Shown: positions 17,224 through 26,665, counted from the first letter of the stretch. The stretch: DNA of 64,000 bases from Ruegeria arenilitoris (GCF_042675705.1 NZ_JBHTJJ010000001.1); one strand, 5' to 3'. Made by a program: numbers and translations. Notes: generated by a model not told the origin, from the letters alone.

Positions 17224-18207
17224 ATGGAATTTCTGACCCAAATCAACGACATGCTGACGGATCAATTGGGCGAGTTCGGCCCGCTGATCGTCGTCGGCGT
17301 GCTGGGATTGTTCATGGTCCTGGTGACCATTCCGATCCTTTTGAACCAGCCGGAAGATCCCTTGAAAAAGCTGCAGCGTGCAAACGCTGCGCCCAAAAAG
17401 GAAAAACGTGGCAAGAAGGATCAGTTGCGCAACTCGGGCCGGAACGAACAGCTTGAAAAGTTCGCGACCTTCCTTGAGCCGAAAGATGAAGAAGAATACT
17501 CGGCCATGGAGCTCAAGCTGCGCCAGGCCGGTTACCGCTCGAAAGACTCCGTTCGGTTCTTCCACTTTGCGCAATTTGCGTTGGGGATCACCGGGATCGT
17601 TTTGGGTGTTCTCCTGGTGACCGTGTTTTCAAACGGGCAGGAATTCACCGGTCAGCAAATGATGATCCGCGTTCTGGTGCCGGGTGCCATCGGATACTAC
17701 ATTCCCAAATACTGGATCACGCGCCGGATCGAAGAGCGCAAAGAGAACATTATCGCGGGCTTTCCCGACACGCTTGACCTGATGCTGGTCTGCGTGGAAG
17801 CTGGTCAGTCTCTGGATCAAGCGATCGTGCGTGTGGCCGGCGAGATGAAGGCCTCCTACCCCGATATTGCGCAGGAATTCGAGATCGTGGCCTATGAGAT
17901 GAAGGCCGGCAAAGAGAAAGATCAGGTTCTGCGCGATTTCGGGACGCGGTGCGGTGTCCAGGATGTGAGCTCTTTCGTGACGGTGATGATTCAATCGGCC
18001 ACATTCGGTACGTCGATTGCCGACGCCCTGCGGGTTTATGCCGGCGAGATGCGCGACAAACGCGTCATGCGCGCCGAAGAAGCCGCGAACAAGTTGCCAA
18101 CGAAAATGACCCTTGCCACAATGATGCTGACGGTGCCGCCGCTGCTGATCATTCTGGTCGGTCCCTCGGCAAAAGGCATCATGGAGTTCGGTAACAGAGG
18201 CCAATAA
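17224..18207 (+). CDS. tadC: Tad pilus inner-membrane platform protein TadC
   Basis: Second F-domain platform protein, 327 residues. An N-terminal helix (about 18-40) is followed by a basic cytoplasmic stretch, a helix pair (about 115-160) and the F-domain, seen as FPDTLDLMLVCVEAGQSLDQAIVRVAGEM, FGTRCGVQDVSSFVTVMIQSATFGTSIADALRVYA and the basic MRDKRVMRAEEAANKLPTKMT. A terminal hydrophobic helix ends the protein. It lies directly after tadB and 4 bases before tadD. Confidence 0.95.
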   Translation: MEFLTQINDMLTDQLGEFGPLIVVGVLGLFMVLVTIPILLNQPEDPLKKLQRANAAPKKEKRGKKDQLRNSGRNEQLEKFATFLEPKDEEEYSAMELKLRQAGYRSKDSVRFFHFAQFALGITGIVLGVLLVTVFSNGQEFTGQQMMIRVLVPGAIGYYIPKYWITRRIEERKENIIAGFPDTLDLMLVCVEAGQSLDQAIVRVAGEMKASYPDIAQEFEIVAYEMKAGKEKDQVLRDFGTRCGVQDVSSFVTVMIQSATFGTSIADALRVYAGEMRDKRVMRAEEAANKLPTKMTLATMMLTVPPLLIILVGPSAKGIMEFGNRGQ

Positions 18208-18211
18208 GCCC

Positions 18212-18793
18212 ATGCCCTCACGCAACCGGTGCGCCCGCTTTGGGCTCCACCGCCTAATGATAGCCACCGCGGTTCTTGCCATGGTGGCTTCGTGTACTGA
18301 CCCAAGTCTTTCGAACGGGCCTTTTGCCCCCGGCGTCGACCCCAAAGGTGGACCGATTGACGAAATTGCTGTCGGGAACCGATTGATGGCAGCCGGAGAA
18401 TACGATTTGGCCATGGAATCGTTCACCCGCGCGGCCCTGACAGAGGGGATGACCCCGGAAATCCTGACCTCGATCGGAACCGCCAATCTCGGCCTCAGGC
18501 GGCTGGGACAAGCCGAGCCCCTGTTGCGACAAGCGGTCGAAGAAGACCCGGATTGGTCGGTTGCGTGGAACAATCTCGGCGTTCTGCTGATGGAAAAAGG
18601 TGAGTATGCCGAGGCCGCGCAGGTCTTCCAAAGGGCCTATGCGTTGAACAATGGCGAAAGTGACGCAATCCGTGACAATCTTCGCTTAGCGCTCGCAAAA
18701 ATGGAAAATCCTGTTAATAATACACCACAAGAACAAGAATATACGCTGGAGCAGCAAGGGAACGGAGCTTTCCTACTGCGGAAGAACCAGTAA
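18212..18793 (+). CDS. tadD: Tad-locus TPR lipoprotein TadD
   Basis: A 193-residue lipoprotein with signal peptide and lipobox VASC (Cys28; an internal ATG at residue 16 is an alternative start). It contains TPR-like repeats from about 50 to 160 (NRLMAAGEYDLAMESFTRA; WNNLGVLLMEKGEYAEAAQVFQRAYALN). TadD is needed for pilus biogenesis, probably as a secretin pilotin. The last 35 codons are noticeably A+T-rich and Gln/Asn-rich compared with the rest, which may reflect a promoter within the gene or drift in a flexible tail. Confidence 0.88.
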   Translation: MPSRNRCARFGLHRLMIATAVLAMVASCTDPSLSNGPFAPGVDPKGGPIDEIAVGNRLMAAGEYDLAMESFTRAALTEGMTPEILTSIGTANLGLRRLGQAEPLLRQAVEEDPDWSVAWNNLGVLLMEKGEYAEAAQVFQRAYALNNGESDAIRDNLRLALAKMENPVNNTPQEQEYTLEQQGNGAFLLRKNQ

Positions 18794-18822
18794 CAGAGGC
18801 AAGAGCAGTAAGGGACGCAAAA

Positions 18823-19674
18823 ATGCGCCAACAATTCCTGATTCCGACAGTCGTCGTGTGCGGGCTGATCCTGTCTGCATGCGCAAAAGAATCCGAAGAG
18901 GAAAAGGTCGAACGTACGTTCCAGGAAGTGAACGTCATCGACGAGACAAACCTCAACGACGTGATGCTCAATGCGGCTGACCCGAACGAGGCAGTGACCT
19001 ATTTCCGTGGAGCCGCCGGCAAGAATCCAGATCGGATCGATTTGCAGCGCGGCCTTGCCATTTCGCTGACCCGCGCCAAGCGCAGCACCGAAGCATCGGC
19101 CGCCTGGAAGCGCGTGACCGCGATGTCCGGTGCAACGAACGCGGATCGCGTCGATTATGCGGACTCGTTGGTCCGCAGTGGTGATTGGAAGGCCGCAAAG
19201 GCTGCGCTGGACCAGATCCCCCCAACCTACGAGACGTTCAAACGGTATCGGCTTGAAGCCTTGGTGGCAGACGCCAGCAAGGATTGGAAGCGTGCGGACC
19301 AGTTCTATGAAACCGCGATCGGGCTGACCACACGGCCGGCCGGCGTGATGAACAACTGGGGGTATTCCAAGTTGACCCGCGGCCAATACTCTGAGGCTGA
19401 GCGCCTGTTCACCGAAGCCATCCGACAGGACAGTTCATTGTTCACGGCAAAGAACAACCTGGTTCTTGCCCGCTCGGCGCAGGGCAATTATTCCATGCCG
19501 GTGATCCCGATGTCCCAGACCGAACGCGCGGAACTCTTGAACACGATGGGCATCTCGGCCGTGAAGCGCGGTGACATCAACACTGCCAAGAACCTGTTCC
19601 GGGAAGCAATCGCCACCCATCCGCAGCATTTCGACGAAGCAGTTCGGTCGCTCCGCGCGCTCGAGGAAGCATAA
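18823..19674 (+). CDS. TPR lipoprotein of the Tad locus
   Basis: A 283-residue lipoprotein with lipobox LSAC (Cys20), a highly acidic region just after the Cys, and several TPR-like helices from about 55 to 280 (PNEAVTYFRGAAGKNPDRIDLQRGLAISL; NNWGYSKLTRGQYSEAERLFTEAIRQDSSLFTAKNNLVLA; INTAKNLFREAI). It resembles TadD in architecture and follows it by 29 bases with AGGGACG as ribosome site. Two TPR lipoproteins in tandem suggest division of labour in secretin piloting or assembly, which is inference. Confidence 0.85.
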   Translation: MRQQFLIPTVVVCGLILSACAKESEEEKVERTFQEVNVIDETNLNDVMLNAADPNEAVTYFRGAAGKNPDRIDLQRGLAISLTRAKRSTEASAAWKRVTAMSGATNADRVDYADSLVRSGDWKAAKAALDQIPPTYETFKRYRLEALVADASKDWKRADQFYETAIGLTTRPAGVMNNWGYSKLTRGQYSEAERLFTEAIRQDSSLFTAKNNLVLARSAQGNYSMPVIPMSQTERAELLNTMGISAVKRGDINTAKNLFREAIATHPQHFDEAVRSLRALEEA

Positions 19675-19677
19675 GGC

Positions 19678-20223
19678 ATGGAAATTCCTGCAGTGGCAGC
19701 CCTGTGGTTTCTACCATTTGTGCTGCCCATCTGTTTCTATGTCGCGTTCACCGACATGCGGGAAATGAAGATCAAGAACCATGCGGTTACAGCTCTGGCC
19801 TTGGTTTTTGTGGTGGTCGGGCTGATTGTGCTGCCACCTTGGTCGGGCGAATGGGTTGGGGCCAGCATCGGGCCTTTGCAGTTTTCTCTGCCGGTTTATG
19901 CTTGGCAGCTGTTCCATCTGGTGGTCGTGCTGTTTTTTGGCATTCTTCTCAATGCCGCCGGCGCCATGGGTGCGGGCGACGCCAAGTTCTGCGCGGCTGC
20001 GGCTCCGTTCGTTTGGGTTGGTGATTTCTTGCTAGTGATGGTGATTCTGATGGTCACGACGCTGGCCGCGTTTGCCACCCATCGGCTGGCCAAATACTCC
20101 CGCCTGCGCCAGATCGCCCCGAACTGGGAAAGCTGGGATCAGGGCAAGAAATTCCCCATGGGGCTGGCCTTGGGTGCGAGTCTTGGCATCTATTTGATTT
20201 TGGGCGCAATTAACGGCTCGTAA
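19678..20223 (+). CDS. cpaA: Prepilin peptidase CpaA/TadV
   Basis: Type IV prepilin peptidase that cleaves the Flp leader after glycine. The 181-residue polytopic membrane protein has the two catalytic aspartates of the A24 family: Asp26 in FTDMREMKIKNHA and Asp101 in MGAGDAKF. There is no N-terminal methylase domain, as is typical for TadV. It starts 3 bases after the preceding gene. It ends the classic Tad set; unlike Caulobacter, the peptidase here is far from the pilin genes. Confidence 0.94.
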   Translation: MEIPAVAALWFLPFVLPICFYVAFTDMREMKIKNHAVTALALVFVVVGLIVLPPWSGEWVGASIGPLQFSLPVYAWQLFHLVVVLFFGILLNAAGAMGAGDAKFCAAAAPFVWVGDFLLVMVILMVTTLAAFATHRLAKYSRLRQIAPNWESWDQGKKFPMGLALGASLGIYLILGAINGS

Positions 20224-20340
20224 ACCATCATGCCTGCGCCTTGCCCGCGCCTTGGTCCTGCCACAAAGCTGCGCCAGATTTTCCGCAAGTGGTCCGTTTC
20301 GGGGCCCAAGGATTGACAACTGGATAGACGAGCCGCGCTC

Positions 20341-21648
20341 ATGAACATGCAGACCTCATCCGTTATGGCTCCTCCCGCCCCGAAGGGTCTGGGGGAAATG
20401 CAGCTTCCGCTGGTTATGATGCGGGACATCCTTCTGAAGACCGTTTTTCGCAAGAATGTGGACACGGTGAGCGAGATCGCCGCCTCGATCTGTCTGCCGA
20501 GTTCGGTGACGCAGGAATTGGTCGACATCGCCCGCGAACAGAAGCTGCTTGAGGCGACGGGGACATTGAACGCCAACAGCGGCAATGAAATGGGCTATCA
20601 GCTGACCGACGCCGGCAAGGCACGGGCTTTGGACGCGCTGAGCCAGTCCGAATACTTTGGCGCCATGCCCGTTCCGCTGGAGGTCTACCGCGAGCAGGTC
20701 AAACGGCAGTCGATCCGGAACATCCAAGTCACGCGCGATCAGCTGACCGGCGCCATGGGGCATCTTGTCCTGCCGGACAGCCTGCTTGACCACCTGGGCC
20801 CTGCGGTCAGCGCCGGTCGCTCGATCCTGATGTACGGCCCGCCGGGCAACGGTAAGTCTTCGATTTCAAACGGAATTCGGGATGCATTGGGTGACAACGT
20901 CTTTGTTCCGTACGCCATCGAGTATGCCGGTCAGGTGATCACCGTGTACGACCCGATCGTGCACACAGCGATCGAGCAAGAGGCTGACGACCCGAACAGC
21001 CTGCGCCGCCGCAAGCGGTTCGACACGCGGTACGTCCAGTGTGAACGCCCTACGGTGGTCACGGGTGGTGAACTGTCGCTGAGCATGCTGGACCTGGTCT
21101 ACAACCCCACGGCGCGCACCTATCAGGCGCCGCTGCAGCTGAAATCGACCGGCGGCATCTTCATCGTGGACGATCTAGGCCGCCAGGCCGAGCCGCCGCA
21201 GGCCCTGATCAACCGGTGGATCGTTCCGCTGGAAGAGGGCAAGGACATTCTGGGTCTTCAGTCGGGTGAAAAGTTCGAAGTTCCCTTCGACACGCTGGTC
21301 ATCTTCTCGACCAACTTCCACCCGAACGAGATCTTCGACCAGGCCGCGCTGCGCCGGATCTTCTTCAAGATCAAGATCGACGGTCCGAACCAGGAAAATT
21401 TCCTGAAGATCTTCGCGATGGTGGCCCGCAAGCGCGGCATTCCGTTGGACGAGGCCGCGCTGGTACATCTTCTGAAGGTCAAATACCCGACCATCAACAA
21501 TGTCTATGCGAACTATCAGCCGATCTTCCTGATCGACCAGATGATCTCGATCTGCGAGTTCGAGGGCATCCCCTATCAGATGAGCCCGGAATTGATCGAC
21601 CGCGCCTGGGCGAACATGTTCGTCAAGGACGAGGAAATCGTTAAGTAA
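20341..21648 (+). CDS. AAA+ ATPase adjacent to the Tad locus
   Basis: A 435-residue soluble AAA+ protein. The N-terminal part (about 20-110) looks like a helical or winged-helix module (SLPSSVTQELVDIAREQKLLEATG-type). Walker A is GPPGNGKSS at 166-174, Walker B IFIVDDLG with Asp277-278, and sensor 1 is FSTNFHPNE, followed by an R-rich AALRRIFFKI. I do not recognise a characterised name. It is co-directional with the Tad genes, 117 bases after the prepilin peptidase. I recall similar ATPases near alphaproteobacterial Tad genes, so a pilus-related or regulatory role is plausible but unproven. Confidence 0.8.
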   Translation: MNMQTSSVMAPPAPKGLGEMQLPLVMMRDILLKTVFRKNVDTVSEIAASICLPSSVTQELVDIAREQKLLEATGTLNANSGNEMGYQLTDAGKARALDALSQSEYFGAMPVPLEVYREQVKRQSIRNIQVTRDQLTGAMGHLVLPDSLLDHLGPAVSAGRSILMYGPPGNGKSSISNGIRDALGDNVFVPYAIEYAGQVITVYDPIVHTAIEQEADDPNSLRRRKRFDTRYVQCERPTVVTGGELSLSMLDLVYNPTARTYQAPLQLKSTGGIFIVDDLGRQAEPPQALINRWIVPLEEGKDILGLQSGEKFEVPFDTLVIFSTNFHPNEIFDQAALRRIFFKIKIDGPNQENFLKIFAMVARKRGIPLDEAALVHLLKVKYPTINNVYANYQPIFLIDQMISICEFEGIPYQMSPELIDRAWANMFVKDEEIVK

Positions 21649-21700
21649 GACGGGCCCAAACCGCATTCCGCTTTGACACCGGGCGGGCTAGTCTGCGCAT

Positions 21701-24112
21701 ATGACGCAGATTCCCGCCCGGATTGACGCTTGGTTTGCCGCCAAAGGTTGGTCCGTCCACCCGCACCAACAGGCTATGATCGACCGGGCACAGGCCCCTG
21801 CGACGCTGTTGATCGCGCCCACGGGCGGCGGCAAGACGATGGCGGGTTTCCTGCCCTCGCTGATCGAACTGGCCGATGGGCGGCACGCGGGGCTGCACAC
21901 GATCTATGTCTCGCCGCTCAAGGCGTTGGCCGCCGACATCAAGCGCAACCTGCGCGGCCCGGCCGACGAGATGGGCTTGCCGATCCGGATCGAGGATCGC
22001 ACCGGCGACACCACCCCCACCCAGAAAAAGCGCCAACGCGTGGACCCGCCGCATATCCTGCTGACGACCCCGGAAAGCTTGGCGCTGCTGGCGTCCTACG
22101 AAGATGCACCACGTATGTTTCAGGGCGTCCAGCGCGTGATCGTGGACGAGATACACGCGTTGGCCGACAGCAAGCGAGGCGACCAGTTGATGCTGGCGCT
22201 AGCCCGCCTTCAGACGCTGTGCCCCGATCTGCGGCGCGTGGGCCTGTCGGCCACAGTCGAGGACCCGGACGCCATCGCGCGCTTTCTGGCCCGCCACCCC
22301 GACCCTTGCGACATTGTTCTGGCCGACCCCGGCCCCGATCCCGATATCGCCATGTTGCAAACGGCCGAAATGCCGCCCTGGGCCGGGGGCGGCGCGGCCT
22401 ATGCCATCCCGGCGGTGCTGGAGCAGGTCCGGCAGCACAAGACGACGCTGATTTTCCACAACACCCGCGCCCAGGCCGAGATCTTCTTTCACAACCTGTG
22501 GCTGGCCAATGACGAAGGTCTGCCCATCGGCATCCACCACGGCAGCCTCGACCGGCAACAGCGCGAACGGGTCGAGGCGGCGATGGTCCGTGGAGACCTG
22601 CGCGCCATCGTCTGCACCGGCAGCCTCGATCTGGGGATCGATTGGGGCGACGTGGATCTTGTGATCCAGATCGGCGCCCCCAAGAACGTCAAGCGCTTGG
22701 TCCAGCGGATCGGGCGGGCCAACCACCGCTACAACGCGCCGTCCAAGGCTCTGCTGGTGCCGGCCAACCGATTTGAGGTGGTCGAATGCGTCGCCGCGCT
22801 GGAGGCCGCACGCGCACACGATCTGGACGGCGAGCCGCGCGGCCCCGGCCCGCGTGACGTATTGTGCCAACACATCCTGATCGCGGCCTGCGCCGGGTCG
22901 TTCGATGCCGATGCCCTGTATGCCGAGGTCACCTCGGCCGGTCCCTATGCCGATCTGGCCCGCGCGGCCTTCGATGCCTGTTTGGAGTTCTGCGCCACCG
23001 GTGGCTATGCGCTGCAGGCCTATGACCGCTGGCAGCGCCTGCAACAGCGCCCCGACGGGCTGTGGCAGCTGCGCGACCCTCGCGCGGCGCAGCGTATTCG
23101 CATGAACCTGGGCACGATCCAGGACAGCGATACCCTGAAGGTCAGGCTGAAACGCAACCGTGGCGGCAAGCCCTTGGGCGAGGTCGAAGAGGCCTTTGCC
23201 GCATCGCTCACTCCCGGCGACACATTCCTGATCGGCGGTCAGATCGTGCGCTATGAAGGGCTGCGCGAAACGGTTGTCGAGGTCACGCGCCGTGCGGACA
23301 AAAAGCCCAAGGTCGCCACCTTCTCGGGCACCAAATTCGCCACCTCGACCCAGCTGAGCGACCGCATCCTGAGGATGTTTGCACAGCCCGACTGGCCGCA
23401 GCTGCCCGAACATACGGGTGAATGGCTGGATCTGCAGCGTCGGATGTCGCGGCTGCCCGGGCGTGATCGGCTGTTGATCGAGAGCTTTCCCAATGACGGC
23501 CGCGAAAACCTGTGCGTTTACGGCTTTGCCGGACGCAACGCACAACAAACGCTGGGCCTGCTGCTGACCAAACGAATGGAGGAAACCGGGCTTGCGCCGC
23601 TGGGCTTTGTCGCGACCGACTATGCCACGCTGATCTGGGGACTGGACGCGGTGACCGACCCCAGCCCCCTGTTCCAGATCGAGGCCCTGCGCGACGGGCT
23701 GGACAACTGGCTGGCGGGCAACGCGGTGATGAAACGGACCTTCCGCGCCTCGGCTACCATCGCCGGGCTGATCGAGCGCAACACAGGTGGCCAACGCAAA
23801 AGCGGGCGGCAGGCGACCTTTTCGTCGGACATCCTGTACGACACGCTGCTGAAATACGACCCCGACCACCTGCTGATGCAGATCACCCGCGAAGAGGCCA
23901 TGCGCGGGCTGGTCGATTTCGGACGGATCGAGGCCATGATCGCGCGCATCGGCGACCGGATCGACCTGATCCGGCTGGACCGGGTGTCACCGCTGGCGGC
24001 GCCGTTGCTGCTCGAGGTGGGAAAGGTCCCGGTCAAGGGCGCGGCCGAAGAACGGCTTCTGGCCGAAGAAAGTGCCCGCCTGTTGCGTGACGCCGGCCTG
24101 GAACCTGCCTGA
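21701..24112 (+). CDS. Ligase-associated DEXH-box DNA helicase (Lhr family)
   Basis: A superfamily 2 helicase of the Lhr type found with bacterial ATP-dependent DNA ligases and the PdeM nuclease, in an incompletely understood DNA repair set. The 803-residue product has Walker A APTGGGKTMAG (Lys45), DEIH at 149-152, GLSATVEDP (motif III) and the C-terminal helicase motifs TGSLDLGIDWGDVDLVIQIGAPKNVKRLVQRIGRANHR. The remaining half is the Lhr-specific winged-helix and core region. It is followed 44 bases later by pdeM. The partner ligase and exonuclease genes are not next to it here. Confidence 0.94.
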   Translation: MTQIPARIDAWFAAKGWSVHPHQQAMIDRAQAPATLLIAPTGGGKTMAGFLPSLIELADGRHAGLHTIYVSPLKALAADIKRNLRGPADEMGLPIRIEDRTGDTTPTQKKRQRVDPPHILLTTPESLALLASYEDAPRMFQGVQRVIVDEIHALADSKRGDQLMLALARLQTLCPDLRRVGLSATVEDPDAIARFLARHPDPCDIVLADPGPDPDIAMLQTAEMPPWAGGGAAYAIPAVLEQVRQHKTTLIFHNTRAQAEIFFHNLWLANDEGLPIGIHHGSLDRQQRERVEAAMVRGDLRAIVCTGSLDLGIDWGDVDLVIQIGAPKNVKRLVQRIGRANHRYNAPSKALLVPANRFEVVECVAALEAARAHDLDGEPRGPGPRDVLCQHILIAACAGSFDADALYAEVTSAGPYADLARAAFDACLEFCATGGYALQAYDRWQRLQQRPDGLWQLRDPRAAQRIRMNLGTIQDSDTLKVRLKRNRGGKPLGEVEEAFAASLTPGDTFLIGGQIVRYEGLRETVVEVTRRADKKPKVATFSGTKFATSTQLSDRILRMFAQPDWPQLPEHTGEWLDLQRRMSRLPGRDRLLIESFPNDGRENLCVYGFAGRNAQQTLGLLLTKRMEETGLAPLGFVATDYATLIWGLDAVTDPSPLFQIEALRDGLDNWLAGNAVMKRTFRASATIAGLIERNTGGQRKSGRQATFSSDILYDTLLKYDPDHLLMQITREEAMRGLVDFGRIEAMIARIGDRIDLIRLDRVSPLAAPLLLEVGKVPVKGAAEERLLAEESARLLRDAGLEPA

Positions 24113-24156
24113 AGAAACGACTTGCAAAACACGCCCTGACAGGCAAAGAACGGACC

Positions 24157-24819
24157 ATGAACAGCCTTGAATTTTCGTTTGCGGGTGCCCGGCTGCGCGC
24201 CATGGGATCGGGCGCACTTTGGTGGCCGGAGAACGATCTTCTTTGTGTTTCGGACCTGCACTTGGGCAAGTCATCTCGGGTCGTTCGGCGGGGCGGACCG
24301 GCCCTGCCCCCTTATGACAACCGAGAGACACTGTCCCGACTGGCCGCCGATCTTGACACGACCGGTGCCAAGACGGTGGTTTGCTTGGGGGACAGTTTCG
24401 ATGATCTCGAAGCCTCGGAAACGCTGAGCGACGCAGATCGGCTCGAGATTTCTGCGCTGCAGGCCGGGCGGCTGTGGATCTGGATAGAGGGCAACCATGA
24501 TCCGGGTCCCGTCGCGCTGAGCGGCACCCATCTGGCCGAGTGGAGTCAAGACGTGCTGGTCTTCCGCCATATAGCGGAACCCGACGCGCAAGGCGAAGTT
24601 TCAGGCCATTTTCACCCCAAGGTCCGGCTCAATGCGCGGGGCCGCATGATTTCGCGCCCGGCCTTCTTGTTTGACGGGTGCCGGCTGATCATGCCGGCTT
24701 ATGGGACATATACCGGAGGGCTGCGCAGCTCGGACACCGCGTTGTCTCAGTTGATGCGGCCGGACGCCCGCGCCATACTGACGGGCCCGCAGCCACAGCT
24801 GACGGCGATGCCGCGTTAG
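24157..24819 (+). CDS. pdeM: Ligase-associated metallophosphoesterase PdeM
   Basis: A calcineurin-like metallophosphoesterase of the ligase-associated DNA damage group, predicted nuclease or phosphodiesterase. The 220-residue product has all metal-binding motifs in order: DLHLGKSS (after LLCVS), GDSFDD, GNHDPG and GHFHPK. It forms a pair with the helicase upstream. The gene is convergent with the LytTR gene, with only 12 bases between stops. Assignment to the PdeM branch rests on context and the LHLGK motif form. Confidence 0.92.
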   Translation: MNSLEFSFAGARLRAMGSGALWWPENDLLCVSDLHLGKSSRVVRRGGPALPPYDNRETLSRLAADLDTTGAKTVVCLGDSFDDLEASETLSDADRLEISALQAGRLWIWIEGNHDPGPVALSGTHLAEWSQDVLVFRHIAEPDAQGEVSGHFHPKVRLNARGRMISRPAFLFDGCRLIMPAYGTYTGGLRSSDTALSQLMRPDARAILTGPQPQLTAMPR

Positions 24820-24831
24820 CCAACAGCTGGT

Positions 24832-25578
24832 TCAGATCACACCGTCTTCTTCCAGTTTGGGTTTGTACTTGCGGCTGACGGGAACCAGATCATCGTTTCG
24901 AAGGCGCAGATAGGTCTTGCCGTTGTTTTTCTGGATTTCCAGAATAGCCGCGTCCGTAACCCAATGGGATCTGTGGGTACAATGGCCCGAAATCGGCTCC
25001 ATCTCAGCAATCGCATCAGTAAAGCGCGACCGGATCGTATAGGTTCCGCTGGTGGTCACCACGTCAACGTAGTGATCCCGGACCGCAAGCCGCAGGATAT
25101 CACCACGGAACCCATCCGGTAGGCGGCTCACCAAACGGGGTTGGGTTGCTTCGATGACCTCGTCATTTTCAGGCGGGGCTTCGCCTTTGCTGACCAGAAC
25201 CAGACCTGTGCTAAACAGCACACCGTAAGTGCCAACCGCCAGCAAACCGGGGGCATCGTGGCCACTGGCAGCGCACAGAATCCACGTCAGGATCCACAAC
25301 GCAGGCGTGAACAATACAAGGATCACTAAGGCAAACGCCACGTCCCGGACCGTCAGTCCGACGTGGTCCAGACGATCCTTCACCAACTGCCGAGATCCCC
25401 ACGTTGCCACAACCGCCAGAATCATCACTCCTGCCCAGAACGCCAGGCGTACGGAGAACGGCAGATCCATTTCTCGGAACGGTGGAAAAGTATAGGCGAG
25501 CAACGGGATGAACAGAATACCGGCGACCACCCTCTGAGGCGTGCATTCTGCAATGAATGGGCTCAGTTTTGACAACAT
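24832..25578 (-). CDS. Membrane-anchored LytTR-type DNA-binding protein
   Basis: A 248-residue protein from ATG 25578, with about four membrane helices in residues 15-140 and a cytoplasmic LytTR domain from about 150 (LRLAVRDHYVDVVTTSGTYTIRSRFTDAI, HRSHWVTDAAI, LRLRNDDLVPVSRKYKP). LytTR domains bind direct repeats in promoters. The membrane part suggests direct sensing of a membrane or extracellular cue without a kinase. The start is uncertain: the frame stays open to a GTG at 25695. It is separated from folD by a non-coding gap. Targets are unknown. Confidence 0.85.
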   Translation of the reverse strand: MLSKLSPFIAECTPQRVVAGILFIPLLAYTFPPFREMDLPFSVRLAFWAGVMILAVVATWGSRQLVKDRLDHVGLTVRDVAFALVILVLFTPALWILTWILCAASGHDAPGLLAVGTYGVLFSTGLVLVSKGEAPPENDEVIEATQPRLVSRLPDGFRGDILRLAVRDHYVDVVTTSGTYTIRSRFTDAIAEMEPISGHCTHRSHWVTDAAILEIQKNNGKTYLRLRNDDLVPVSRKYKPKLEEDGVI

Positions 25579-25774
25579 ATCAAAATCAATGAGCAGCCTT
25601 TCGGGACCCAGCCCTTGTCCCTCAGACGCCCACTTGTTCACTTCGTAACCGGCTGGAAACTCAAGCTTATCACGAAATGTCAGACAATCAAACACGTTTG
25701 CGGCGTGCTGGCGGGGGTCGCTTCATCCCCGCGTTGGCCCCGGGGCGGACGCTCCGCTCCAAGGCCGCCAGTGG

Positions 25775-26665
25775 TCAGGCTGTCAGGCCTTCGGGCTCGG
25801 GCAGGCCGTTCGACCGGCAACAGGCCGTCAGAGTGTTGGCCAACAGGCAGGCGATGGTCATCGGGCCAACACCACCGGGAACCGGTGTAATAGCGCCTGC
25901 GCGCTCGGCCGCGCTGGCATAATCCACGTCGCCGACCAGCTTGGTTTTTCCATCACGCTCGATCCGGTTGATGCCAACGTCGATGACGGTGGCGCCCTCC
26001 TTGATCCAGTCGCCAGGCACCATCTCGGGGCGGCCCACGGCGGCCACGACGATATCGGCGCGACGCACGACATCGGGCAAGTCCTTGGTACGGCTGTGCG
26101 CGATGGTCACGGTGCAGCTGTCACCCAGCAGCAATTGGGCCATCGGCTTACCCACGATGTTCGACCGGCCGATCACCACCGCATCCATGCCGGACAACGA
26201 GCCATGATGATCGCGCAGCATCATCAGGCAGCCCAACGGTGTGCAGGGGACCATGGATTTCTGACCGGTGCCCAACAGACCCACGTTCGAGATGTGGAAC
26301 CCGTCGACATCCTTGGCCGGGTCGATCGAGTTGATCACCAGGTCCTCATTCAAATGTTTGGGCAGCGGAAGCTGGACCAGAATGCCATGCACCGCGGGAT
26401 CGTTGTTCAGCTTCTCGATCAAGGCCAGCAGATCTGCCTCGGACGTGTCGGCATCCAGCTTGTGCTCGTATGAGTTCATGCCCACTTCTACAGTCATCTT
26501 GCCCTTGGAGCGGACATAGACCTGGCTGGCCGGATCTTCGCCGACCAGGACCACTGCCAGACCGGGGGTGATGCCGTTTTCTTCCTTGAGTTTTGCAACC
26601 TGATCGGCGACTTGCGCGCGGACCTTGGCCGCAAAGGCCTTGCCGTCGATGACTTGAGCTACCAT
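25775..26665 (-). CDS. folD: Methylenetetrahydrofolate dehydrogenase / cyclohydrolase FolD
   Basis: Bifunctional cytosolic enzyme that interconverts methylene-THF, methenyl-THF and formyl-THF. The 296-residue product shows the signatures YVRSKGKMTVEVGM (with the catalytic Lys), GILVQLPLPKHL, PCTPLGC, VIGRSNIVGKPMAQLL (nucleotide-binding) and PGGVGPMTIACLLANT. GAAGGGATC lies before the ATG. It is downstream of fhs and a chorismate mutase in the same direction; with Fhs it completes a C1 pathway between formate and methylene-THF. Confidence 0.97.
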   Translation of the reverse strand: MVAQVIDGKAFAAKVRAQVADQVAKLKEENGITPGLAVVLVGEDPASQVYVRSKGKMTVEVGMNSYEHKLDADTSEADLLALIEKLNNDPAVHGILVQLPLPKHLNEDLVINSIDPAKDVDGFHISNVGLLGTGQKSMVPCTPLGCLMMLRDHHGSLSGMDAVVIGRSNIVGKPMAQLLLGDSCTVTIAHSRTKDLPDVVRRADIVVAAVGRPEMVPGDWIKEGATVIDVGINRIERDGKTKLVGDVDYASAAERAGAITPVPGGVGPMTIACLLANTLTACCRSNGLPEPEGLTA

